In this document: in pieces, positions 34,030 to 43,333 of the stretch
Layout of the letters: each line of letters opens with the position of its first letter
How positions within the stretch are numbered: position 1 is the stretch's first letter
Assembly (NCBI GenBank): GCA_017408825.1
Contig: JAFQTX010000001.1
Location: forward strand, 1-64,000
Origin: Alistipes sp.
GTDB lineage: Bacteria > Bacteroidota > Bacteroidia > Bacteroidales > Rikenellaceae
DNA: 64,000 nucleotides
Direction: 5' to 3'
Notes under the pieces: generated by a model
Seen by the model: the letters and a program-made list of their open reading frames with translations, nothing else
Database searches by the model: none
Told to the model about the DNA's origin: nothing
Program-made: the position numbers and the translations under genes

Positions 34030-34845
34030 ATGAAAAAGCGAATGTTATTGTATTTCGGCTCGTTCGACCCTATTCACAATGGTCATATCGCACTTGCCGA
34101 GTACGCCTTAGATAAGAACCTATGTGATGAGGTGGCACTCATCATTTCGCCACAAAACCCATTTAAGGCTGATGTATTGCAGACACCTGAGTACACCCGT
34201 TATGAGATGGCAGAGATGGCCTGTCGTGCATCACGCTATCCAGAGCAGATTAAGCCCTCGGTGGTGGAGTTTGTGCTCGAGAAACCCTCGTACACCATAA
34301 ATACACTCGACTACCTGCGTAACGAGTGTGGCAACGAGATGGAGTTTGCTATAATCACTGGTAGCGACATCTGGGCACGCTTCGACGAGTGGCGTGACTA
34401 TGAGCGTATCTTGAACGAGTATAAGATATATGTCTACCCCCGCAAGGGTTATGCCGTGGAGAAGTTTGCCGACAGAGTGACCATTCTCGAGGATGCACCA
34501 TATGTCGATTACTCATCGACCGAGGTGCGAGAGAGGGCAGAGCGTAGCGAGGATATATCGTCGATGGTTGCAGCACCCGTGGCCGACTATATCGTTAAAA
34601 ATCAGCTGTGGACACCCGCAGGCCGTATAGTGCGTCTTACGGCGATGATCGAGGGTGGCGATGAGCGTGAGGAGCTATATATCGAGCGTGGCAAGTGCTA
34701 CTTCCAGCATAACGAGTGGGGTAAGGCCATCAACGACTTCAATCGTGCCAAGAGCATTAACCCCGATAGCGAGGAGGCGCAGCAGCTCCACGATATGGTC
34801 TATGAGATATTGTCGTTCAGATATAAGGATATATACAATCCATAA
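34030..34845 (+). CDS. nadD: Nicotinate-nucleotide adenylyltransferase fused to a TPR-like segment
   Basis: NadD joins AMP from ATP to nicotinate mononucleotide in NAD synthesis. Residues 1-194 form a complete enzyme: GSFDPIHNGH (10-19), the substrate loop VEFVLEKPSYTINTLDYL, and DYSSTEVRERA as the ISSTxxR-type motif. Residues from about 210 on (ELYIERGKCYFQHNEWGKAINDFNRAKSINPDSEEAQ) form one classical TPR and a terminal helix, which ordinary NadD (about 190-210 aa) lacks. The fusion is in frame with no internal start bias. Gene lies between gmk and a DUF3109 gene. Confidence 0.93.
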   Translation: MKKRMLLYFGSFDPIHNGHIALAEYALDKNLCDEVALIISPQNPFKADVLQTPEYTRYEMAEMACRASRYPEQIKPSVVEFVLEKPSYTINTLDYLRNECGNEMEFAIITGSDIWARFDEWRDYERILNEYKIYVYPRKGYAVEKFADRVTILEDAPYVDYSSTEVRERAERSEDISSMVAAPVADYIVKNQLWTPAGRIVRLTAMIEGGDEREELYIERGKCYFQHNEWGKAINDFNRAKSINPDSEEAQQLHDMVYEILSFRYKDIYNP

Positions 34846-34857
34846 ACCGAGCATTCT

Positions 34858-35436
34858 ATGATTGAGATTAATGATAAGATTGTTAGTGTAGACCTCCTTC
34901 GTGAGGGCTTTGCCTGTGATTTGGCGCAGTGCAAGGGTATCTGCTGTGTCGAGGGCGACTCGGGTGCTCCACTCGATATCGACGAGGTGGATATGTTGGA
35001 GGAGGAGTGGGAGAACTACTCACCATATATGACCGAGGAGGGACGTCAGGCTGTCGAGGAGCAGGGCTTTATGGTCGTGGATGTCGATGGCGACTACACC
35101 ACACCTCTGGTTGATAATGCTGCGTGTGCCTATGCCTTTGAGGAGGATGGCATTACGTTCTGCGCCATCGAGCGTGCCTATCGTGAGGGTAAGTGCTCGT
35201 TCCTCAAGCCACTCTCTTGTCATCTATATCCCATTCGTGTTAAGCGCTTCCGTAATGGCTCTTATGGCCTTAACTATCATCGCTGGGCTGTATGTCGCTC
35301 GGCTGAGGAGTGTGGTCGCAAGCTCGGTGTGCCTGTGTATAAGGGACTGCGTGAGCCTATTATACGAGCCTTTGGCGAGGATTTCTATCGTCAGCTGGAG
35401 CTTGCTGCTGATATGCTTAACGAGCAGACTAAATAG
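34858..35436 (+). CDS. DUF3109 cysteine-rich protein
   Basis: A 192-aa protein of the DUF3109 family, related to YkgJ-type cysteine-cluster proteins. A cluster CDLAQCKGICC near residue 20 with later C in ITFCAIE, KCSFLKPLSCHLYPIR and VCRSAEECG could bind zinc or an iron-sulfur centre. Function unknown. It sits 12 bp after nadD and 3 bp before a hydrolase gene in the same operon. Confidence 0.88.
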   Translation: MIEINDKIVSVDLLREGFACDLAQCKGICCVEGDSGAPLDIDEVDMLEEEWENYSPYMTEEGRQAVEEQGFMVVDVDGDYTTPLVDNAACAYAFEEDGITFCAIERAYREGKCSFLKPLSCHLYPIRVKRFRNGSYGLNYHRWAVCRSAEECGRKLGVPVYKGLREPIIRAFGEDFYRQLELAADMLNEQTK

Positions 35437-35439
35437 ACT

Positions 35440-36255
35440 ATGTTTAATGATAAGCCGATGACAATGAGTAGGGTTGTTAGAGTAACGTGGGACGAGTGGT
35501 TCTCCATTCAGAGAGAGAAAGCACGACAGAAGGGATACTATTTTGTCGAGGAGCTTGGCTACTGGCGTGATAGTGATCGTGAAGTGTTTGTACGACGTCA
35601 TCATCAGTTGCGCATACTATATATCCACGGCCTTTCGTCCTCTGGCTCATCGTCTACGGCTGAGACACTATGCGAGTCTCTTTACGACGATGTGGTATTC
35701 TCACCCGACCTTCCTATCGATCCCTGCGAGGCGCTCGCTATGTTGCAAGAGCTGGTATACAAAGAGCGTATCGACCTTGTGATAGGTACATCTATGGGTG
35801 GTATGTTTGCTCAGAAGCTGCGTGGCTATCATAAGATATTGATTAATCCCTCGTTTCACGTATCACGCTCGATGCGTAGAAAGTTGGGTAGCAACGAGTT
35901 TTCCGCCCCACGTAAGGATCGCGCTACGCACTACGAGATTACCGAAGAGTTGTGCGATAGGTATGAGGCGTTGGAGCGTGATCAGTTTGTCGATATTAGC
36001 GATGCAGAGCGTGAGATAACGTTGGGACTGTTTGCTACGGGCGACGATGTTGTAGACTGCTCTGAGGAGTATTGCGAGCATTATACGAGGTATCAAAACT
36101 TCGAAGGTGGACATCGTCTAAGTCAGGATAATATTCACTTGGATCTGATACCCGTAATAGAACACTTTAGAGCGAAGTCGGTGCGTCTTGAGATTGCGCA
36201 GAGGCCAACGATAATTGAACAGATACGTGCACGTCTGGCCAAGGAGCGCTCATAG
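35440..36255 (+). CDS. YqiA/YcfP-like alpha/beta hydrolase
   Basis: A 271-aa cytosolic protein whose central part (about 60-245) is an alpha/beta hydrolase: LYIHGLSSSGSSS for the oxyanion-hole side, GTSMGG as nucleophile elbow, ATGDDVVD for the acid and EGGHRLSQ for the histidine. YqiA-type proteins are small esterases of unclear substrate. The first 60 residues are an added N-terminal segment. It begins 3 bp after the DUF3109 stop, so is translationally coupled. Confidence 0.8.
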   Translation: MFNDKPMTMSRVVRVTWDEWFSIQREKARQKGYYFVEELGYWRDSDREVFVRRHHQLRILYIHGLSSSGSSSTAETLCESLYDDVVFSPDLPIDPCEALAMLQELVYKERIDLVIGTSMGGMFAQKLRGYHKILINPSFHVSRSMRRKLGSNEFSAPRKDRATHYEITEELCDRYEALERDQFVDISDAEREITLGLFATGDDVVDCSEEYCEHYTRYQNFEGGHRLSQDNIHLDLIPVIEHFRAKSVRLEIAQRPTIIEQIRARLAKERS

Positions 36256-36308
36256 CGTGCGTGGTCGGATGTCGATATAATTTGTGCGAAGATTAAATTG
36301 TGAGAGAT

Positions 36309-37508
36309 ATGAAGTGGTATAGATTTTTAGTTGTTGCCGTGGCGCTGATTGCTACCAACTCGCTAAGTGCACAGCAGTCCGACACTACGGCGGTTGCTGC
36401 TAAGGCCGACACTGCAGCAGTTGCCGCTAAGGCCGACACTACTGTGGTGGCTGCGAAGATAGATAGCCTTCCTGCGAAGGTCGATACTCTACCTAAGAAG
36501 CGCCATACGCCCATAGCATCGGTGCGTACGCTGGGTGCTGTTGCGCCAATAGACACGCTACCTACGACCAGCGACGAGCTGCAAATCATCCTCTACAACG
36601 ACAATACGTGGCGCTACGTTCGCACCAAGCCCTCGCAGCGTGACCAGAAGATATTCTCGGAGTATTGGAATACCTCGGTGACTCACGTCTACTATGGTAT
36701 CTCGGCAGATAAACTCCCTGAGTCGATACCTATTCAGCTCATCGACTCGCTCTCGGGTAGCCACTATCCCTATAAGGGCTGGATGAGCTCGAAGTATGGC
36801 CCTCGTGGTGGTCGTGGTCATCAGGGCGTAGACCTCCCGCTTAAGACGGGTGATCCGGTATATGCTGCCTTCGACGGCAAGGTGCGATACTCCAACTTCT
36901 CGTCGAGTGGCTATGGTAATCTTGTCATCATCCGCCACCATAACGGCCTTGAGACCTACTATGCCCACCTCTCGGAGCGTAGCGTTCAGGCAGGTGAGTG
37001 GGTTGTTGCCGGTCAGCAGATTGGCAAGGGTGGTAGCACAGGACGTAGCTCTGGCCCGCACCTACACTTCGAAACACGATACAAGGGTCAGTCGTTCGAC
37101 CCTGAGCGTCTGTTCGACTTCAAGACTGGCGAGTTGCGCCAAGCCGAGCTGCTGTTGAAGCGTCGCCACTTTAGCATTAATTCGAAGTATGAGCAGGACT
37201 TCAACGATGAGGAGATTGCCAATCAGCTGGCGGCAAAAGAGAAGAGCGCTGCAGCAGCGAAGAGTACCGCAGCAGCAAAGAGCACATCTACGAAGTCTTC
37301 ATCGTCGAAGCCAACGACATCGGTGTCGGTGACAAAGTCTACCTCGTTGAAGAGTAGCTCGTCGGCAACATACCATACAATCGAGGAGGGCGATATGTTT
37401 AGCAGCCTTGCGATAAAGTATAAGACCACGTCGAAGCGTATTCAGGAGCTCAACCCCGATGTTGATCCTACGAAACTTCAGATAGGTCAGAAAATTCGTG
37501 TAAAGTAG
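36309..37508 (+). CDS. M23-family peptidoglycan endopeptidase with LysM
   Basis: A 399-aa exported protein: signal peptide to about A21, a low-complexity Ala-Lys-Asp repeat (AAVAAKADT, residues 28-50), an LytM/M23 domain (about 150-260) and a C-terminal LysM (about 355-399; YHTIEEGDMFSSLAIKYKTT). Zinc ligands are seen at H171 and D175 (GHQGVD) and H253 (HLH, with H251), plus H220. It should cleave peptidoglycan cross-links or activate such enzymes. A second Ala/Ser/Lys/Thr-rich linker (about 305-350) joins the domains. GTG 36300 is in frame, but ATG 36309 starts the signal peptide. Confidence 0.93.
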   Translation: MKWYRFLVVAVALIATNSLSAQQSDTTAVAAKADTAAVAAKADTTVVAAKIDSLPAKVDTLPKKRHTPIASVRTLGAVAPIDTLPTTSDELQIILYNDNTWRYVRTKPSQRDQKIFSEYWNTSVTHVYYGISADKLPESIPIQLIDSLSGSHYPYKGWMSSKYGPRGGRGHQGVDLPLKTGDPVYAAFDGKVRYSNFSSSGYGNLVIIRHHNGLETYYAHLSERSVQAGEWVVAGQQIGKGGSTGRSSGPHLHFETRYKGQSFDPERLFDFKTGELRQAELLLKRRHFSINSKYEQDFNDEEIANQLAAKEKSAAAAKSTAAAKSTSTKSSSSKPTTSVSVTKSTSLKSSSSATYHTIEEGDMFSSLAIKYKTTSKRIQELNPDVDPTKLQIGQKIRVK

Positions 37509-37519
37509 AGATCAGTACT

Positions 37520-38497
37520 ATGATGACAACAGAGGCTAAGAACCTACGAATAGTGTTTATGGGCACACCCGAGTTTGCGGCTACGTCGCTACGTCGATTA
37601 GTCGATGAGGGTTATAATATTGTGGCGGTGGTGACTACACCCGATAAGCCCGCTGGCCGTGGTCAGAAGATGCACCTTAGCGATGTGAAGATCCTTGCTC
37701 AGGAGCTGGGACTTCATATCTTGCAGCCCGAGAAGTTGCGTGACGAGGCCTTTCTTGAGGCGCTACGTGCCTTACAACCCGACTTGGGTATTGTCATCGC
37801 CTTCCGTATGCTTCCCGAGGTGGTGTGGGCTATGCCTCGCCTCGGCACGTTCAACCTCCACGCCTCGCTCTTGCCCGAGTATCGTGGTGCTGCGCCTATC
37901 AACTGGGCGATTATCAATGGCGAGACACGTACGGGTGTCACTACATTTATGCTTAATCACGAGATCGACAAGGGTGCTATCATCGAGCAGCAGGCTGTCG
38001 ATATTGCTGAGGAGGATAACATCGGCACGCTATACGATAAACTTATGAATGTAGGCTCGGAGCTTGTGCTGCGCACGGTGGATAAGATAGCTGTGGGGGA
38101 GTACGACACCATTGAGCAGATGCATATCGACGAGAGTAGTCTGAAGCCAGCGCCCAAGATCTTTAAGGAGGATGGCCGCATAGATTGGCATCGCTCGGGA
38201 CGTGATATCATCAATCTTATACGTGGCCTGTCGCCCTATCCTGCGGCGTGGACCCCGATATTCAAGGATGGCGTTGAGTATGGCTCGGCAAAGGTGTTTG
38301 CCGCACACTTTGTTGCCGAGGCAATGAGTGGTGAGGTGGGCGATGTGCATACCGACCTGCGCACAACGCTCGGCATTCGTTGCTCGGATGGCGTGGTATA
38401 TATTGATGAGATACAGCTGGCTGGAAAGAGACGTATGGCAATACGTGATCTTCTGCTCGGCTGGCGAGATGCCGCTACGTGTCGATTTGTCGAGTAG
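37520..38497 (+). CDS. fmt: Methionyl-tRNA formyltransferase
   Basis: Fmt formylates initiator Met-tRNA using 10-formyl-tetrahydrofolate. The 325-aa protein has RIVFMGTPEFAATSLRRL at the start, the catalytic FNLHASLLPEYRGAAPINWAII (Asn-His) and the C-terminal tRNA-binding domain (from about 205). ATG codons at 37520 and 37523 are adjacent. Gap to the M23 peptidase gene is 11 bp. The stop is followed almost at once by repeat B3. Confidence 0.96.
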   Translation: MMTTEAKNLRIVFMGTPEFAATSLRRLVDEGYNIVAVVTTPDKPAGRGQKMHLSDVKILAQELGLHILQPEKLRDEAFLEALRALQPDLGIVIAFRMLPEVVWAMPRLGTFNLHASLLPEYRGAAPINWAIINGETRTGVTTFMLNHEIDKGAIIEQQAVDIAEEDNIGTLYDKLMNVGSELVLRTVDKIAVGEYDTIEQMHIDESSLKPAPKIFKEDGRIDWHRSGRDIINLIRGLSPYPAAWTPIFKDGVEYGSAKVFAAHFVAEAMSGEVGDVHTDLRTTLGIRCSDGVVYIDEIQLAGKRRMAIRDLLLGWRDAATCRFVE

Positions 38498-38512
38498 TGG
38501 ATAGCTGATCTT

Positions 38513-38645
38513 TTAGGACTATTTGGGCATTAGGACCATTAGGACCATTAAGACCATTAGGACCATTAGGACTATTAGGACCATTAGGACTATTAGGACC
38601 ATTAGGACTATTAGGACTATTAGGACCATTACGAGGTCGGGTATC
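38513..38645. repeat. TTAGGACCA array repeat, copy B3
   Basis: Eleven tandem 9-bp units of [CT]ATTAGGAC (38528-38626; one reads CATTAAGAC) end in the core CATTACGAGGTCGGGTATC (38627-38645). Here only one arm is present. The array generates a spurious frame coding Ile-Arg-Thr repeats. Confidence 0.85.
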
Positions 38646-38663
38646 TGGCCTCCTGTTATATCC

Positions 38664-40124
38664 CTATCTCTTTTTCTTGCCTCGCTTGAAGCGGCGACGT
38701 ATGCTCTTTGCTATGCGGCGTATGCGTACATCGTACCAGTCGGTGTCGAGTAGCGATGAGTCGTTGGTGGCCTTGCGGGTGAGGTATATGGCGATAGGTG
38801 TTAGCGTGGCGATAGGCAACCACATACCGTAGAGAGCATCCCACGTACCCTCGCTCGACATCTTCTCGCCCGACACGCTGATGATATAGTAGAAGACGAA
38901 GAATATCACCGAGATAACAATCGGCATACCAAGACCTCCCTTACGGATGATTGCTCCCAGTGGTGCGCCAATCATAAAGAATACAAGGATAGATATTGGC
39001 ATAGTAAGCATTCTGTGCCACTCGTTCTCCGAGCGGTAGTACTGCGTGATTGCCACCTTTGAGCTCTGCTCGTCGAAACTATATGCGCCACGTGACATTC
39101 GTGCAGTGTTGTTGGCCTGCGAGAAGACCCTGGCACGCTGGCGTATAGGCAGCTTGGTTATCGAGTCGTAGAAGTTGATGGCCACAAAGTTGGTCTTGTC
39201 GAAACGGATGCTGTCGCCACCGAGTATTGAGCTGTCACGAGGGAATATGCGCTCCTTGAATAGTGGGGCGTATGAGGCTGCTTGGCTCTCGTTGATCATA
39301 TTCTGCAATGAGTCGCTAAGCTCCTGAAGACCAATCATATTGCGGGTCTTTGACTCGGTAAACTTCTTCGACATATCGCTTGTGCTCACCTTTGAGATAG
39401 GAAATGCTCCATCCTGAGTCACGAAACTATGACGACGCAGGTTGTTGGTCTCGTACCAGCGCACGTTGCGTGAGTGCTCATATGTGTCACCATTGTAGAG
39501 CGTGACATAGAGGAAGCTCTTGTCGTCCGAGAGGCTGATATATCCCGAGTCGGCAATGGTGGTGGTCATATCGCCATTTGTAGCTCGGGTGTCGAATATG
39601 ATAATGTCGGTAAGTAGCTTGGTCTTAGGGTCTTGGTGCCCTACACGGATGCTCATATCGGGGAGACCGTTGAAGAACATACCATCCTGAAACTCCATCT
39701 CTTGGCGCTGCTCACGAATATCGTAGAGAATGTCGTACATACGCTTGTTGGCATATGGCACGAGGTTGTTGGTGATGAAGAAACCACCGATGGCGATAAA
39801 CGTTACGAGGATGATTAGTGGCTTGAGGATGCGGGGGAGCGACATACCTGCCGACTTCATAGCCAGAAGCTCGAAGTTCTCGCCGAGATTACCCATAGCC
39901 ATAATCGCTGAGAGGAGCATTGCCAGAGGGAGACCCAGAGGGATCATATTGGCCGTTGCGCAGGCAAGCAGCTCTGCGATGGTGCTAACCTCGAGACCCT
40001 TACCTGTGAGCTCGTCGATATATCGCCATACGAAGTTCATCATCAGCACAAACTGCACGATGAAGAAGGTGACGATAAGCGGACCTAAGTAGGCCTTGAG
40101 TACGAGTAGGTGGATCTTTTTCAT
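38664..40124 (-). CDS. LptF/LptG family lipopolysaccharide export permease
   Basis: A 486-aa inner-membrane permease of the YjgP/YjgQ family, which with LptB extracts LPS for transport to the outer membrane. N-terminal TM helices (LKAYLGPLIVTFFIVQFVLMMNFVW; IAELLACATANMIPLGLPLAMLL) and three C-terminal TMs (from LTMPISILVFFMIGAPLGAIIRKGG) flank a periplasmic beta domain that is longer than in E. coli LptF/G. Whether it is F or G cannot be told; Bacteroidetes often encode both apart. It follows a metal permease by 61 bp on the same strand, with a simple repeat between. Confidence 0.9.
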   Translation of the reverse strand: MKKIHLLVLKAYLGPLIVTFFIVQFVLMMNFVWRYIDELTGKGLEVSTIAELLACATANMIPLGLPLAMLLSAIMAMGNLGENFELLAMKSAGMSLPRILKPLIILVTFIAIGGFFITNNLVPYANKRMYDILYDIREQRQEMEFQDGMFFNGLPDMSIRVGHQDPKTKLLTDIIIFDTRATNGDMTTTIADSGYISLSDDKSFLYVTLYNGDTYEHSRNVRWYETNNLRRHSFVTQDGAFPISKVSTSDMSKKFTESKTRNMIGLQELSDSLQNMINESQAASYAPLFKERIFPRDSSILGGDSIRFDKTNFVAINFYDSITKLPIRQRARVFSQANNTARMSRGAYSFDEQSSKVAITQYYRSENEWHRMLTMPISILVFFMIGAPLGAIIRKGGLGMPIVISVIFFVFYYIISVSGEKMSSEGTWDALYGMWLPIATLTPIAIYLTRKATNDSSLLDTDWYDVRIRRIAKSIRRRFKRGKKKR

Positions 40125-40185
40125 TAACTTAGCAATGAGTAATTAGTAATGAGCAGTTAAAAATTGGTAATTTGTTACTACTGTT

Positions 40186-41010
40186 TTAAGCCTTGGCCCT
40201 TTTGCTGTGCAAAGATAGTAGTTTTACACAAATAAGCGCAAGGGTGAGTGTAAATATTATGCAACTACCCGTCGGAAGGTCGAAATTGTAGCTCAGCACG
40301 AAGCCTACAATGTTGCCCACAACGCCGATGATGGCTGAGAGTAGGGCTATTTTCGAGAAATCCTTGGTCAGTGTGTTGGCTATCACCGTGGGGAGTGTGA
40401 GTAGCGACATAAGCAGGATGATACCCATAACCTTTATCGAGAGCACTATGGCCAGTGCCACGACAACAGCCATAACATAGGATATGAGCGTGACGTTCAT
40501 ACCCTGACTTCGTGCGTAGTCCTCGTCGAAGGTGATGTACATTATGCGACGCAGCAGGGTTATCGCTCCGATGACTATGATGGCTGTGAGCAGGGCGAGG
40601 AGTGCTATATCGCTACGATCGACGAGCAGAATATTTCCGAATAGATAACTCGTGAGATCCGATGCATAGCCTGGGCGTAGCGACATAAAGAGTGCGCCGA
40701 GGGCCATACCTAACGACCAGATAATGCCTATGGCCGAGTCCTCGCGTAGCTTCACACGGCGTGATGCGAACTCGATGCCCAGGGCCGAGAGTATGGCTGC
40801 GAGCATTGCTCCGAGCGTGGGGCTGAAACCACCATACAGCGCAATGCCGAGACCTCCGAACGAGGCGTGTGTGATACCCCCGCTGAGAAACACCATACGT
40901 CGAGAGACGATGTAGCTGCCCACAATGCCACAACTTATGCCCGAGAGGAGTGAGGCGAGGAGTGCTCGCTGCATAAAGTCGTAGGTGAGTATGTCCTCAA
41001 TAAATGCCAT
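40186..41010 (-). CDS. Metal (Zn/Mn) ABC transporter permease
   Basis: A 274-aa integral membrane protein of the ZnuB/MntB/TroC family with about eight TM helices and the motifs GGITHASFGGLG and the EDSAIGIIWSLGMALG stretch. It should form the membrane channel of a zinc or manganese importer. No ATPase or binding protein gene is adjacent, so the partners are elsewhere. A -7 box TATCTTTG lies at 41048-41055 (minus), divergent from mtaB. Confidence 0.9.
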   Translation of the reverse strand: MAFIEDILTYDFMQRALLASLLSGISCGIVGSYIVSRRMVFLSGGITHASFGGLGIALYGGFSPTLGAMLAAILSALGIEFASRRVKLREDSAIGIIWSLGMALGALFMSLRPGYASDLTSYLFGNILLVDRSDIALLALLTAIIVIGAITLLRRIMYITFDEDYARSQGMNVTLISYVMAVVVALAIVLSIKVMGIILLMSLLTLPTVIANTLTKDFSKIALLSAIIGVVGNIVGFVLSYNFDLPTGSCIIFTLTLALICVKLLSLHSKRAKA

Positions 41011-41132
41011 TCGTAGTGCCGATACCTATTTTATAGAGTATATCGCACAAAGATAGTGCTTTTTTTGAAAACTACAACGTTGCCATTTGGCGAAAATGTT
41101 GTATCTTCGCCCAAAAGTTTAAGTGCAAGAGT

Positions 41133-42434
41133 ATGTCACAGAAGCGAGTGAGTTTTCATACATTGGGCTGCAAGCTCAATTTTTCGGAGTCATCGACCAT
41201 AGCACGTGAGTTTGAGCGTGGTGGCTACCAGCGTGTTAGCCCAACGGCTGATACAGACGTGGCTGTGATAAATAGCTGCTCGGTAACCGAGCACGCCGAT
41301 AAGAAGTGTCGTAATATTATCCGTAAAATACATCGTCGTAACCCCTCGGCAATAATTGCCGTAACGGGCTGTTATGCACAGCTTAAACCTCAGGATATTG
41401 CCGCTATCGAGGGCGTAGACCTGGTGCTCGGAAACAACGACAAGGCCGATGTCTACCGCCGTGTGGAGGAGCTTAAGGCGAGCCGTGGCGAGGCCGAGGT
41501 GTATGGCTGCTCATACGACCAGATAAACCGCTTCTTTGCCGCCTACTCGTCGGGCGATCGTACCCGCTCGTTTCTTAAGGTGCAGGATGGCTGCGACTAT
41601 AAGTGTGCCTACTGCACGATACACTATGCACGTGGCTCGAGCCGTAATATCTCTATCGAGGAGCTTGTGCGTGAGGCTGAGCAGATAGCCTCGGAGGGGC
41701 AGCGTGAGATTGTGATCACGGGGGTGAACACTGGAGACTTTGGACGCACCACGGGCGAACGTTTTATCGACCTGCTCAGGGCGCTCGATGGGGTAGAGGG
41801 TATTGACCGCTACCGCATATCAAGCATCGAGCCAAACCTTATCACCGACGAGATTATCGAGTTCTGCGCCTCGTCGCCAAAGTTCGTGCCCCACTTCCAT
41901 ATCCCGCTCCAGAGTGGCTCTACACATATTCTGGGCCTTATGCGTCGTCGCTATACGGCAGAGAAATATCGTGAGCGCATAGCTAAAATCAGAGAGTTGA
42001 TGCCCGATGCTTTTCTTGGTGTCGATGTCATCGTGGGCTTCCCTGGCGAGGGCGAGGAGGAGTTTATGGAGACATATAGGCTGTTGGAGGAGGTGGAAGC
42101 CTCGTTTTTGCATATATTCCCATTCTCGGAGCGCCCAGGAACTCCTGCTGTTGCGATGCCTAATAAGGTGCAGTCGAGCATCGCTACCCAGCGTGTTAGC
42201 CGCCTTGAGGAGCTTAGTACAAGACTGCATAAGTCGTTCGTTGAGAAATATTTAGGTCAGGTGCGTGAGGTGTTGTTCGAGAGTACCGACCGCCGAGGGA
42301 TGATGTGTGGATATACGGATAACTATCTTCGTGTGAAGTGTAAGTACGACACTTCGCTAATTAACCAAATTTGTAAGGTTCGTCTTGTTGATATCGACGA
42401 CGATGGCGATATTCGTGCTCAAATAGTTGGATAA
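41133..42434 (+). CDS. mtaB: tRNA t6A37 methylthiotransferase MtaB
   Basis: MtaB adds a methylthio group to t6A37 of ANN-decoding tRNAs using radical SAM chemistry. The 433-aa protein has the UPF0004 cluster (C13, C49, C80), the radical SAM CxxxCxxC at C154, C158, C161 (CDYKCAYC) and a C-terminal TRAM domain. The start HTLGCKLNFSESS is typical for MtaB rather than MiaB (which reads TFGCQMN). A degenerate -7 box TATCTTCG lies at 41102-41109. Confidence 0.93.
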   Translation: MSQKRVSFHTLGCKLNFSESSTIAREFERGGYQRVSPTADTDVAVINSCSVTEHADKKCRNIIRKIHRRNPSAIIAVTGCYAQLKPQDIAAIEGVDLVLGNNDKADVYRRVEELKASRGEAEVYGCSYDQINRFFAAYSSGDRTRSFLKVQDGCDYKCAYCTIHYARGSSRNISIEELVREAEQIASEGQREIVITGVNTGDFGRTTGERFIDLLRALDGVEGIDRYRISSIEPNLITDEIIEFCASSPKFVPHFHIPLQSGSTHILGLMRRRYTAEKYRERIAKIRELMPDAFLGVDVIVGFPGEGEEEFMETYRLLEEVEASFLHIFPFSERPGTPAVAMPNKVQSSIATQRVSRLEELSTRLHKSFVEKYLGQVREVLFESTDRRGMMCGYTDNYLRVKCKYDTSLINQICKVRLVDIDDDGDIRAQIVG

Positions 42435-42439
42435 TTGCA

Positions 42440-42458
42440 ACAAAAGTATTACTTTTGT
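42440..42458 (+). promoter_or_regulatory. Palindrome over the -7 box of the HAMP-sensor operon
   Basis: ACAAAAGTATTACTTTTGT is a perfect palindrome around one central base; its right half is the -7 box TACTTTTG (42450-42457). A dimeric regulator bound here would block transcription of the sensor-TrkH operon. Confidence 0.5.
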
Positions 42459-42488
42459 CCGATTATATACACTTTTGAGATTACGACT

Positions 42489-43322
42489 ATGTGGAAACGA
42501 ATAAAGGCCTTGTTTGCGGTTAAGGGCATCGAGCGCCGTATGCGTGTAGCCTTTACGAGCATTGTGCTGTTGCTTGTGTTTGCTGGTGCCACCTCGCTGC
42601 TTGAGCTCGAGCGTGTGAGCCACGATACCGAGCAGATACTCGTTGCCAGTGAGCAGAGTGTCGATGTTGCGGGACATATGCTTGCGGCACTTAGCGACCA
42701 CAACGATGCTATCATCTATATGGCTGTGGTGGGCGATACGTCGGTGCGCTATCGTGAGGCTCTGCGTGGCTCGATGTTGCAACTCGATGCTACGTGTGAG
42801 CGTGCTAATGAGCTTATGCCTGCGGTCGAGCACGATGGCCTCAATGATACTCTGGCGATGTATGTTGAGCGTCTTAATACCCTTGCCGAGGAGTATCTCG
42901 AGGGTAGGGTTTATGAGAATGTGATTCGCCGCAGGGTGAGTGACTCGCTGGCCACCAACCTATCGACTCGTAGCTGGTATGTCGATGAGTATAAGGTTGC
43001 ATATATCGACCTCTCGAGACAGATATCTCGCTATATGACCGACTCGCAGAGTGTGCTGAGCCCCAAGGTTAATCACCTTAGCCATACGGCACGTCGCTCG
43101 GTGACGCCAGTCTTTATCTCGTTGCTGGTGATGTTCATCGTGGTGATGATGCTCTACTACTTCCTCAAGAAGCTATATGTGAAGCCTATACTGCGCATCA
43201 ATCGCAGTCTGGGCGATTATCTCTCGTATAAAGTGCCTTTCGACGAGAGCATTGCCTGTGGCGATGAGATTGGACAGTTGCGTGACCGTATCGACACGCT
43301 AATCACTAAGTCGAACAAATAG
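42489..43322 (+). CDS. Membrane sensor-like protein with HAMP domain and no output domain
   Basis: A 277-aa protein with an N-terminal TM (FTSIVLLLVFAGATSLL), a helical periplasmic domain of the four-helix-bundle type (about 40-200), a second TM (VFISLLVMFIVVMMLYYFL) and a cytoplasmic HAMP-like segment that ends the protein at about residue 277. There is no kinase, methyl-accepting or cyclase domain. A TTG at 42435 is in frame, but the promoter at 42450-42457 requires the ATG at 42489. It is the first gene of an operon with TrkH (11 bp gap), so might sense a signal that controls potassium uptake; this is inference. Confidence 0.8.
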   Translation: MWKRIKALFAVKGIERRMRVAFTSIVLLLVFAGATSLLELERVSHDTEQILVASEQSVDVAGHMLAALSDHNDAIIYMAVVGDTSVRYREALRGSMLQLDATCERANELMPAVEHDGLNDTLAMYVERLNTLAEEYLEGRVYENVIRRRVSDSLATNLSTRSWYVDEYKVAYIDLSRQISRYMTDSQSVLSPKVNHLSHTARRSVTPVFISLLVMFIVVMMLYYFLKKLYVKPILRINRSLGDYLSYKVPFDESIACGDEIGQLRDRIDTLITKSNK

Positions 43323-43333
43323 ATGCTCGGGCG

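Noticed and set aside
38528-38645. Possible CRISPR array
   Set aside because: Units are 9 bp, contiguous and lack spacers; no cas genes in the window.
38523-38753. Open frame encoding Ile-Arg-Thr repeats
   Set aside because: It is the translation of the 9-bp TTAGGACCA tandem array running into the lptF/G 3' end; no start context or conservation expected.
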